Source: Chthonomonas sp. UBA2785
GTDB taxonomy: Bacteria; Armatimonadota; Fimbriimonadia; Fimbriimonadales; Fimbriimonadaceae
Direction of reading: 5' to 3'
Length of the DNA: 28,912 nt
Assembly (NCBI GenBank): GCA_002352215.1
Contig: DEIB01000024.1
Coordinates: 1 to 28,912 of the forward strand
Shown here piece by piece: positions 14,773 to 21,972 of this stretch. The notes under the pieces are model-generated. The model did not search any database. It saw only the letters and a list, made by a program, of their open reading frames with translations, and was not told where the DNA came from. A program made the position numbers and the translations under genes. Within the stretch, counting starts at the first letter, position 1. Every line of letters begins with the position of its first letter.

Positions 14773-15141
14773 ATGAGCGAAGACAAGACGCTGAACAATC
14801 CGACGGCCTATGATGCCGCCGACCCCGCTGCCGATCAAGGCGGCCTTGACATGTCGGAAGGGCGACCGGGTGAAGCCCGTGCGCGCCTGCGCCGCCGCCG
14901 CAAGGTGAGCTTCCTCACCGCCAACAAGATTGATGTGGTGGACTACAAGGACGTGGCCATGTTGCGCCGCTTCCTGAACGAGCACGGCAAGATTCTTCCC
15001 AGCCGCTCCACCGGCAACACTGCCCGCCAGCAGCGCATGGTGGCCCAGGCCGTGAAGCGTGCCCGCGAAATGGCCCTGCTGCCGTTCGTGGTGGTGGACC
15101 TGAAGGACGAGCCGCGCGCTCCGCGCCCGCCCAAGGTCTGA
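14773..15141 (+). CDS. rpsR: 30S ribosomal protein S18 with N-terminal extension
   Basis: Small-subunit ribosomal protein that pairs with S6. The core (about 43-107) is unmistakable: ANKIDVVDYKDV, LRRFLNEHGKILPSR, TGNTARQQR, QAVKRAREMALLPF. The zinc-type CxxC of some S18 proteins is replaced by SFLT, so this is the zinc-free form. It is 122 residues against the usual 70-90. The first 35 residues are acidic, Asp/Ala/Pro-rich and probably disordered, before an Arg-rich stretch. The reading frame runs further upstream, but ATG 14773 has the ribosome site. It stands alone, without the common rpsF-ssb-rpsR-rplI neighbours, and ends in its own terminator. Confidence 0.95.
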   Translation: MSEDKTLNNPTAYDAADPAADQGGLDMSEGRPGEARARLRRRRKVSFLTANKIDVVDYKDVAMLRRFLNEHGKILPSRSTGNTARQQRMVAQAVKRAREMALLPFVVVDLKDEPRAPRPPKV

Positions 15142-15166
15142 ACTCCGGTTTCGATTCGATGAGAAC

Positions 15167-15194
15167 CCCTCTGGCTTCGGCCAGGGGGTTTTTT
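15167..15194 (+). terminator. Intrinsic terminator of rpsR with UUCG tetraloop
   Basis: A 9-bp stem (CCCTCTGGC at 15167-15175 with GCCAGGGGG at 15180-15188, one wobble) closes a TTCG loop by a C-G pair, the very stable UUCG form. Six T follow at 15189-15194. It lies 25 bp after the rpsR stop. Confidence 0.93.
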
Positions 15195-15232
15195 GTGCGT
15201 CTTGGCCGAGGTGCGTGAGATTGCGGACTCCG

Positions 15233-15246
15233 GCGCAATTTTGCGC
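15233..15246 (+). promoter_or_regulatory. Inverted repeat, candidate operator of the efflux operon
   Basis: GCGCAA-TT-TTGCGC is a perfect 6-2-6 inverted repeat. It lies about 32 bp before the candidate -10 at 15278, so it is centred near -50 relative to the expected start. It could be a binding site for the regulator encoded just downstream or for an activator. It has no T-run, so it is not a terminator. Confidence 0.4.
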
Positions 15247-15277
15247 AAGGGCCTACTTGTGGTCAATGTATGAAAAG

Positions 15278-15283
15278 TATGAT
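15278..15283 (+). promoter_or_regulatory. Candidate -10 element (TATGAT) of the efflux operon
   Basis: TATGAT (5/6 to consensus) is followed by 7 bases and an ATG at 15291. A start at the usual distance would make the 15291 ATG the first codon of the message. It would exclude the in-frame ATGs at 15270 and 15279. Confidence 0.5.
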
Positions 15284-15290
15284 TTGGAGT

Positions 15291-15557
15291 ATGGATCCGC
15301 AGCAGTGGATGGATTCGTGCTTTTACGGCACCGTACGGGTGGGGGAACGCGGCCAGATCGTAATCCCGGCCGAAGCCCGGCAGATGCTGGACATTCAGCC
15401 CGGCGACAAGTTGATCATTTGCAAGGACCCGAAGGTCGATGGCCTGATGGTCGCCAAGGTGAACGCCTTGCAGCAGGTGGTGGGCTATCTCAGCGCGATG
15501 ATTGAACAGGCGATGGAAGCCCAGCAGGAAGAGGAAGCCGAGGAGGAGACGCCATGA
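15291..15557 (+). CDS. AbrB/SpoVT-fold DNA-binding regulator
   Basis: Small regulator of 88 residues. An AbrB/SpoVT swapped-hairpin DNA-binding domain occupies about 12-58: GTVRVGERGQIVIPAEAR, then MLDIQPGDKLIICKDP and LMVAKVNAL. A short helical segment and a very acidic tail (Gln/Glu-rich, about 70-88) follow. Proteins of this fold bind DNA as dimers or tetramers. It opens the efflux operon: its TGA overlaps the ATG of the TolC-like gene (ATGA at 15554), so it very likely autoregulates the pump genes. In-frame ATGs at 15270 and 15279 would give 95 or 92 residues; 15291 is preferred because of the -10 element just upstream. Toxin-antitoxin antitoxins share this fold, but no toxin gene follows. 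Confidence 0.85.
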   Translation: MDPQQWMDSCFYGTVRVGERGQIVIPAEARQMLDIQPGDKLIICKDPKVDGLMVAKVNALQQVVGYLSAMIEQAMEAQQEEEAEEETP

Positions 15558-16966
15558 ACTGGATTGCCATGGGCCTGGCGGTGGCGATGAGCCAGGCGGC
15601 CCCGGCCGGTCCGCTGGATGACGGCGTGCTGACGATGGACGAAGCCGTGACGGTGGCCTTGACCGAAGGCTTTACCGTGCAACGCGCGCAACAGGCCACG
15701 GCCCGCGCCGAAGCTCAAAGCCGCGCCGCCGAGGCGGCCCTAGGCGTGAGTGCTTCGTTTTCGGGCAGCTACGCGTGGTTTGATGGCACGGCCGGATTGA
15801 CCACGGGCGGAGGATCTTTCGGTGGCACCACCGGGGGCACACGCCAGGACGGCGGCACCGGCGACACGGGCGGTGGCAGCCGCGTGAACACCTTCAATCA
15901 GTTGGTGGTGAGTGCGAGCAAGGTGTTTGACATCAGTGGCCGCATTCGAGCCGGGATCCGCGCGACCGACTGGTTCGTCGAGGCCTCGAAGGTCGGCGAA
16001 GCGGTGGCCGCCAACGGCGTGCGCGGAGACGTGCGCAGTGCGTACTTGCAAGCCTTGCGGGCGCAGGAACTGGTGGTGATTCAACTGGCCGTGCGGACGA
16101 GCATTGCCGAACGGCTGGACAAGACGAAGGTGATGTTCGATGCGGGTTCCGTGCCTCAATTCGACGTGCTTCGCCTCGAAAACACTCTGGTGCAAGCCGA
16201 CCGGAACCTGGTGGACGCCCAACTCGCGGCCGACCTAGCGAAGCGATCATTGATGAACTTGATGGGCATGGATGACGAGACCAGTTTCGATCTCCAAGCC
16301 CCCGCCGCGATGACGGACGCCCTGGCCGAGGACTCAGCCTTGGTGCAACGGGCCCTGAAAGAGCGGCCGGAACTGGATGCTACGTCGGCTCAGATTCAGG
16401 CTTACCTGGCCCTGGAGGACCAAGCCAAGACGCTCTATGCGCCGACGCTGGCCCTGAGCGCGCAGCAAACCTACATCGTGGGGACGGGGGGAAGCTCGGA
16501 CAGCAAGAGCACGCTCGCGCTGATCAACCTCAGCATCCCGCTTTACGACAGTGGTAGCAGCCGCGCCAATCGCGACGCCGCCCGCGCGAACACCGTGGAC
16601 GCGGAGATCTCGAAGGGGCAACTTTCGCTCGGGATCGTGCTGCAAGTGCGGGCCGCACTGTCGAATCTCAACAGCGCCCGCGCCTCCTTGGTGCTGGCCG
16701 AAAACAGCCTGACCCTCGCCCGGGAAGCCCTGCGGCTGGCCAACCTCCGCTACGACGAGGGCGCCGGACTGCTGGTGGACGTGCTCGTGGCCATCAACGA
16801 CGAACGGGCCGCCGCCGCCGGAGTGGCCGATGCGCGCTTTGCCCAACGACTTGCCTTAGCCGAACTGCAACGCGCACTTGGCACCGACGAACTCACCCCT
16901 GAGGCCACCGAGCCTCCCGCCCCGGCGCCCGCTGCGGATGCCAACCCGAACGGAAATCAATCATGA
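15554..16966 (+). CDS. TolC-family outer-membrane efflux channel
   Basis: Outer-membrane exit duct of the tripartite pump encoded with the next two genes. It has 470 residues, the normal length. A short signal peptide (about 1-17) precedes two outer-membrane efflux repeats (about 25-235 and 265-440), which are long Ala/Arg/Leu-rich helices with beta segments between them. The segment at about 80-110 is Gly/Thr/Asp-rich and corresponds to the first surface loop. The second repeat has the usual LNLSIPLYDSG strand and the NLRYDEGAGLLVDVL block. The end is Pro/Ala-rich. The start is supported by AGGAGG at 15541-15546, seven bases upstream, and it overlaps the regulator and the adaptor gene by 4 bp each. 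Confidence 0.9.
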   Translation: MNWIAMGLAVAMSQAAPAGPLDDGVLTMDEAVTVALTEGFTVQRAQQATARAEAQSRAAEAALGVSASFSGSYAWFDGTAGLTTGGGSFGGTTGGTRQDGGTGDTGGGSRVNTFNQLVVSASKVFDISGRIRAGIRATDWFVEASKVGEAVAANGVRGDVRSAYLQALRAQELVVIQLAVRTSIAERLDKTKVMFDAGSVPQFDVLRLENTLVQADRNLVDAQLAADLAKRSLMNLMGMDDETSFDLQAPAAMTDALAEDSALVQRALKERPELDATSAQIQAYLALEDQAKTLYAPTLALSAQQTYIVGTGGSSDSKSTLALINLSIPLYDSGSSRANRDAARANTVDAEISKGQLSLGIVLQVRAALSNLNSARASLVLAENSLTLAREALRLANLRYDEGAGLLVDVLVAINDERAAAAGVADARFAQRLALAELQRALGTDELTPEATEPPAPAPAADANPNGNQS

Positions 16967-18462
16967 AAACTTGGACAAGAGGTCTTAGCGTGGGCTTGGC
17001 GGCCCTCGCATTGGTGGTGACTCAAGTTGGTTGCCGCGACCAGGAAGCGCAGGAGCAAGCGAAGAAGACGGAAGCGATCATTTCGAACCCGGTCACGGTG
17101 GTGACGACGATTACGCCGGAGCGGAAGGACATGACCGACATCGTGGCGGTGACGGGCAAGTTCGCCACCAACCGCGTGGTGACCGTCGGGGCCTCCGGTC
17201 CGGGGCGGCTCACCTCGGTGTTTGTCCGAGAAGGCAGTGCCGTACGGGCGGGGCAGGTGATTGCGGTGCAGGAATCGCAAGACGCCGCCGCGCGCCTGCA
17301 ACAGGCGATTGCCCAAGCCAACGCGGCGCGCGCCCAGCTTCAACAAGCTCTACGCAGCGCGGCGACCACGCCGAAGGTGAGCAGCGCGGCCTTGGCCGCC
17401 GCTGAAGCCCAACTCGCGCAGGCTCGAGCCCAATTGTCCAAGGCCTTGGCCGGGGCGCGCAGCGAAGAGCGCAACCAAGCGGAAATCAACCTGCGCCGCA
17501 CCAAGAGTGACCTCGACACGGCCAAGGCGGCACGAGACCGCGCGGAGCGCCTCTACAGCCAAGGGGCCATTGCCCGGGCAGACTATGAGCGGGCCGAGAA
17601 TGGCTTCCAAAACGCGCTGGCGGCCTACGAACTGGCGCAGCAGCAACTAGACATCGTGCGGGATGCGGTGCGACCGGAGGACATCCGGGTCGCCGAGGAA
17701 GCGGTGAAGGCCGCCCAAGAGAACGTCCGCATCCAGCGCGCGCAGAAGGAGCTTGACTTGATCCCGCAGGACCAGGCCAACGCGGCTCGGGCCGCGTTGC
17801 AAGCGGCCGAAGAGTCGGTGCGCATTGCCCGCAAGGCGCTGAACGACACGGCGATTCGCGCCCCCTACGCGGGCAAGGTCCAAGGAGTGCCGGCTTCGGT
17901 CGGTTCGATGTTGGGAGCCGGTGCCCCGGTGGCGCAAATCGTGGGCGACGGCGGCTTGGTGTTCCAGGCGGAAGTGCCCGAGATGCAACTCGCTCAGATC
18001 CCGATGGGCTCGAAGGTGATTGTCCGCGTGGACGCGATCCGGGGCTTGGAGTTGGAGGGCATTGTCGAGGCCATCGAGCCGCAAGCTGACCAAGTGGGCC
18101 GCATTTTCCGCCTTCGCGTGGGGGTGAAGAGCCCGCCCAACAGCGTCAAGCCCGGTATGTTTGGGCGAGGCGAAGTCACGGCGACCTCGGTGAAGGATGC
18201 GGTGTCGTTGCCGGAAGCGGTGGTGATGTCGGAGGGCACCCAGCGCTACGTCTACGTCATCGAGGGCGACAAGGCCGTCCGCGTGAACGTGACCCTGGGC
18301 GTCCGCGAAGCGGGGCGGGTGCAAGTCAATGGCCTGCCGACCAACGCCGAAGTGATTGACCGAGGCCGCAACAAGGTGCGCGCGGGTGACCCGGTGAAGA
18401 AAGAAGCTCCGGGTGAATCGGAAGGCGAAGCCAAGCCGGCCACCGAGGCGAACCAGGGGTAA
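16963..18462 (+). CDS. HlyD/AcrA-type periplasmic adaptor (membrane fusion protein)
   Basis: Links the RND pump to the outer-membrane channel. The N-terminal signal ends near Cys24 (VGC), so it may be a lipoprotein like AcrA, although the residue three before the Cys is Gln rather than Leu. A biotinyl-lipoyl-like half (about 65-90, VREGSAVRAGQVIAV) leads into an unusually long alpha-helical hairpin (about 95-285, Ala/Gln/Arg-rich with heptad character). The second lipoyl half follows (APYAGKVQGVPASVGSMLGAG), then beta-barrel and membrane-proximal domains (VKPGMFGRGEV, LPEAVV). At 499 residues it is longer than the usual 380-400, mainly because of the hairpin. The tail is Glu/Lys-rich. Confidence 0.92.
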   Translation: MKTWTRGLSVGLAALALVVTQVGCRDQEAQEQAKKTEAIISNPVTVVTTITPERKDMTDIVAVTGKFATNRVVTVGASGPGRLTSVFVREGSAVRAGQVIAVQESQDAAARLQQAIAQANAARAQLQQALRSAATTPKVSSAALAAAEAQLAQARAQLSKALAGARSEERNQAEINLRRTKSDLDTAKAARDRAERLYSQGAIARADYERAENGFQNALAAYELAQQQLDIVRDAVRPEDIRVAEEAVKAAQENVRIQRAQKELDLIPQDQANAARAALQAAEESVRIARKALNDTAIRAPYAGKVQGVPASVGSMLGAGAPVAQIVGDGGLVFQAEVPEMQLAQIPMGSKVIVRVDAIRGLELEGIVEAIEPQADQVGRIFRLRVGVKSPPNSVKPGMFGRGEVTATSVKDAVSLPEAVVMSEGTQRYVYVIEGDKAVRVNVTLGVREAGRVQVNGLPTNAEVIDRGRNKVRAGDPVKKEAPGESEGEAKPATEANQG

Positions 18463-18468
18463 TCCGAC

Positions 18469-21400
18469 GTGGGCTTAACGATCACATCCATTAAGCGCCC
18501 GGTCGTGGTGTTTATGGCGATGCTGGCCATCTTCTTGATGGGCTTCATCGCTTACCGATCCACGCGTTTGGAACTCAACCCGGACGTGAGCTTCGGGGTC
18601 ATCACGGTGACCACCGTGTACCCGGGGGCGGGTCCGGACGAAATCAACAACCTCGTCACGCGGCGCATTGAAGACTCCGTGAGCGGGATTTCGGGGGTCC
18701 AGCAGATCACCGGTACCTCGCAAGATGGGGTCTCGATCGTCGTGATTCAGCTCGAAATCGGAACCTCCGTGCCCGAGACCATCGACGATGTGAGGACTCA
18801 GCTTGACCTCATCAAGCGCGACCTGCCCACGGACGCCGAAGACCCCGTTGTGGGCAAGGTGGACACCGGCACCGACCCGGTGCTGACGCTGGTAGCCAAG
18901 AGCGACCGGCTGAGCCCGGTGGAGATGCGCTCCATCATCGATAACGAGCTCAAGGACGAGTTCTCGCGGGTGCCGGGCGTGGGTTCGGTGGGTGTGGCCG
19001 GCGGCGACATCCGCGAAATCCAAGTGCGGCTGCGGATCGAAGACATGATGCGCTACGGCGTGGGCGTGCTGGACATTCAGCGTGCCCTGCAATCGGCGAG
19101 CCTGAACGTGCCCAGCGGCCGCATGACCAACGGGGAGCGCGAGTTCAACGTGCGCGTCTTGGGTGAGGCCGACACGGTGGAAGACATTTCGAATCTCTCG
19201 GTTCGACTGTCGGATCCTTCGAACCCCAATGCCACCTCGAATCAGGTCAAGTTGGGGGATGTAGCGACGGTCTCGGATACCGTGGCCGAGCGCCGCACCA
19301 ACTTCCGGCTGGATGGCCAGGAAGCGGTTGCCGTGACGATCCTGAAAGCCAAGGAGGGGACGGCAGTGGAAATCAGCAAGGCCATCCGTCAGCCGCTGCC
19401 CCGCAAGAAGGTTTCGATGCTCGACGAGATCGAGGCCAAGTACGGCATAGAGTTCTTGCCGACGCTGGACGTCTCGCGGCAGATCGAAGAAAGCCTCTTC
19501 GACCTGCAGTTCGCGCTTGCATTCGGGATCGTGCTGGTGATGCTCGTCACCTACATGTTCTTGCACGACTGGCGCGGCACGCTCATCGTCTCCATCGCCA
19601 TCCCGATCTGTATCTTCGCGGCGCTGATCATGGTCAAGCTGTTCGGCTTCACGCTGAACACGCTGACGCTGGTGGCCCTCAGCCTGGCCGTCGGGGTGTT
19701 GGTGGATGACGCCATCGTCGTCATCGAGAACACCTATCGGCACTTGCAAATGGGTGAGTCTCCGTTTGATGCGGCCGTCAATGGTCGAAACGAAATCGGG
19801 ACGGCGGCCATCGCCATCACGATGGCGGACGTGGTCGTGTTCCTCCCCATCGCCTTTATGGGCGGCATTGTGGGGCAGTTCTATCGCCCGTTGGCACTGA
19901 CCTACGCCACTTGTGTGTTGGTCTCGCTCATCGTCTCGTTCACGGTCACGCCGATGCTGGCCGCGCGCTGGTTTAAGGAAGGGGAGGATCCGGAGCATCC
20001 GAAGACGGCGTTTGCGCGCGGTTTCAACCGGTTCTTCCACGGCTTTGCCGACCGCTACGCCAATGTGCTGAAGTGGTCCTTGGATCACCGCTGGACGGTG
20101 TTCGGTGGGGGCTTTGCGGCGCTGTTTGCGACGTTTGCGTTCATTGGCGGAAGCACGGTGCTGGTGCCGGAAGATCCAGGCAAGCACTGGATGGAAGCGG
20201 TTCAGCGTGGCATGGGCCTCGCTCAGCCGACCATCATCCTTGGTCTGCTGATCTTTATCGGCAACCTCATTCGCAACAAGGTGCGAAAAGTGAAGGGTGA
20301 AGAGCCTTATCGGGGCACCTGGGGCATCCTGGGCAAGACCCTAGCCTTTGCGGCGATCTTCCCGATTGCGGCGGGGGCGGGCTACGGCTACCGCTACTAC
20401 TACAAGGGCGGGGACGACGTGTTTAAGTTCGCGTTCTTGCCGCCGAGTGACGTGGGGCGAATCAACATCGACATCGAAATGGCGACCGATGCCAGCCTGG
20501 AGCGCACCAGTGAAGCGGTGCGGCAGGTGGAGCAACGCCTGATGGGCCACCCGGACATCCACTACGTCTACACCACTCTGGGCTCGACGGCCTCGGGCGG
20601 TTTCGGCGCGGGATCGCAGGCTCCGAACGTGGCGCGGACCCAGGTGGTGCTGTGGGAGAAGTCGGCGTTGCTAGACAAGCTCCCGTGGGCCAAGCACTAC
20701 GAACCCCTCCGCGATACCCCGGACACGACGGTGGCCGCGCAGCTACTGGAGCGCATTGGCCAAGTGCCGGGGGCAACGGTGAAGGTGGCGGTTTCGAGCG
20801 GCTTCGACTTTGGTGCAGCGATCCAGCTCAGCTTCCAAAGTGATGAGCGCGAGGAAGCCCTTTCGACCGCGATCAAGGTGCGTGACCTGCTGGCCTCGGG
20901 CCAGATCAAGGGCGTGGTGCAACCGGATATCTCTTCGAAACCCGGGAAGCCTGAGCTTCGTGTGATCCCCGACCCGGCTCGTCAGGGTCTGGAAGGCATC
21001 TCCACCCAGCAACTCGGGGGTGCCCTGCGCACGCTGTACGAAGGCAACGAGGACGTGAAGTTCCGCGAAAATGGCCTGGAGTACGACGTGCGAGTGATGA
21101 TGGACCAAGTCGAGCGCTCGGATCCCTCCTTGCTCGGGCAGGTCCCCGTCACCTTCGTGCGCGGGAACCCGATCTTCGTGAGTGAAATCAGCGAAATCGA
21201 GGTGGGCGAGAGCGTGACGAAGATCGACCGCGTGGACCGCAAACCGGAGGTGCGCGTGACGGCCAACCTGTTGCCGGGCTACGCGGCGGGCTCGGTGCAG
21301 GCCGAGATTGACCGGCTGATCAAGGAAGGCAATCTGGTGCCCGAGAACGTGACCTACAAGCCGCTGGGCCAAGCCGACGCGCAGCAGCGGGAGACGGGCT

Positions 21401-21954
21401 ACCTCTTCGGGGCCATCTTCTTCGGGGTGATCTTGGTCTACTTCGTGCTCGCGGCGCTGTACAACAACCTGCTGTATCCGTTCGTGATTCAGCTGGCGCA
21501 GCCGCAAGCCATGGTGGGGGCCTTGCTGGCCTTGATGCTGACGAACACGACCCTGAACATCATCGCGATGATCGGGATTGTGGCGATGATCGGCCTCGTG
21601 GGTAAGAACGCGATCTTGCTGGTGGACTACACCAACACGCTACGCGATCGGGGTCTGCCTCGGTACGACGCCTTGGTGGAAAGTGGCCGGACGCGATTGC
21701 GCCCGATCATGATGACCACCATCGCCTTGCTGGTCGGCCTCATGCCGGTGGCCTTGGCGATTGGGCGGGGGTCGGAGTTCCGAGAAACCATCGGGATCAC
21801 GATCATCGGGGGGACTTTGCTCTCCACGTTCCTGACACTGCTCGTCATTCCGTGTTCGTATTCGATCTTCGACGACCTCTACAAGGTCTTCGGGCGCATG
21901 CGCAAGCCCGCCGAAGCGGTCGAATCCGGAACATCCCCGACCGAAACGAGCTAA
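18469..21954 (+). CDS. RND-family efflux pump, inner-membrane transporter
   Basis: Proton-driven HAE1/AcrB-like transporter of the pump. It starts at GTG 18469, six bases after the adaptor stop, with AGGGG upstream; the MGLTITSIKRPVVVFM start fits the family. The proton-relay residues are present: Asp413-Asp414 in VDDAIVVIEN (TM4) and Lys1046 in VGKNAILLVDY (TM10). Porter-domain blocks (YPGAGPDEINNLVT; SVSGISGVQQI) are clear. At 1161 residues it is about 110 longer than AcrB. Part of the excess is an insert at about 568-650 between TM7 and the second periplasmic domain, with two extra hydrophobic segments. Substrates cannot be told from sequence; a drug or lipophile pump is likelier than a metal pump because HME-type motifs were not seen. 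Confidence 0.93.
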   Translation: MGLTITSIKRPVVVFMAMLAIFLMGFIAYRSTRLELNPDVSFGVITVTTVYPGAGPDEINNLVTRRIEDSVSGISGVQQITGTSQDGVSIVVIQLEIGTSVPETIDDVRTQLDLIKRDLPTDAEDPVVGKVDTGTDPVLTLVAKSDRLSPVEMRSIIDNELKDEFSRVPGVGSVGVAGGDIREIQVRLRIEDMMRYGVGVLDIQRALQSASLNVPSGRMTNGEREFNVRVLGEADTVEDISNLSVRLSDPSNPNATSNQVKLGDVATVSDTVAERRTNFRLDGQEAVAVTILKAKEGTAVEISKAIRQPLPRKKVSMLDEIEAKYGIEFLPTLDVSRQIEESLFDLQFALAFGIVLVMLVTYMFLHDWRGTLIVSIAIPICIFAALIMVKLFGFTLNTLTLVALSLAVGVLVDDAIVVIENTYRHLQMGESPFDAAVNGRNEIGTAAIAITMADVVVFLPIAFMGGIVGQFYRPLALTYATCVLVSLIVSFTVTPMLAARWFKEGEDPEHPKTAFARGFNRFFHGFADRYANVLKWSLDHRWTVFGGGFAALFATFAFIGGSTVLVPEDPGKHWMEAVQRGMGLAQPTIILGLLIFIGNLIRNKVRKVKGEEPYRGTWGILGKTLAFAAIFPIAAGAGYGYRYYYKGGDDVFKFAFLPPSDVGRINIDIEMATDASLERTSEAVRQVEQRLMGHPDIHYVYTTLGSTASGGFGAGSQAPNVARTQVVLWEKSALLDKLPWAKHYEPLRDTPDTTVAAQLLERIGQVPGATVKVAVSSGFDFGAAIQLSFQSDEREEALSTAIKVRDLLASGQIKGVVQPDISSKPGKPELRVIPDPARQGLEGISTQQLGGALRTLYEGNEDVKFRENGLEYDVRVMMDQVERSDPSLLGQVPVTFVRGNPIFVSEISEIEVGESVTKIDRVDRKPEVRVTANLLPGYAAGSVQAEIDRLIKEGNLVPENVTYKPLGQADAQQRETGYLFGAIFFGVILVYFVLAALYNNLLYPFVIQLAQPQAMVGALLALMLTNTTLNIIAMIGIVAMIGLVGKNAILLVDYTNTLRDRGLPRYDALVESGRTRLRPIMMTTIALLVGLMPVALAIGRGSEFRETIGITIIGGTLLSTFLTLLVIPCSYSIFDDLYKVFGRMRKPAEAVESGTSPTETS

Positions 21955-21959
21955 TCGGC

Positions 21960-21965
21960 TAATCT
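21960..21965 (+). promoter_or_regulatory. Candidate -10 element (TAATCT) of the P-type ATPase gene
   Basis: TAATCT is followed by 7 bases and the ATG at 21973. It lies in the 18-bp spacer after the RND gene, so it would give the ATPase its own transcript separate from the pump operon. Confidence 0.45.
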
Positions 21966-21972
21966 GAACGGT

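Noticed and set aside
15291..15557. AbrB-fold protein as an antitoxin of a toxin-antitoxin pair
   Set aside because: No small toxin gene is adjacent; the next gene is the coupled TolC-like channel.
18475..20187. Open frame of 570 codons on the minus strand opposite the RND gene
   Set aside because: Antisense shadow of a clearly conserved transporter; the translation is low in hydrophobic structure and unusually rich in His, Arg and Asp.
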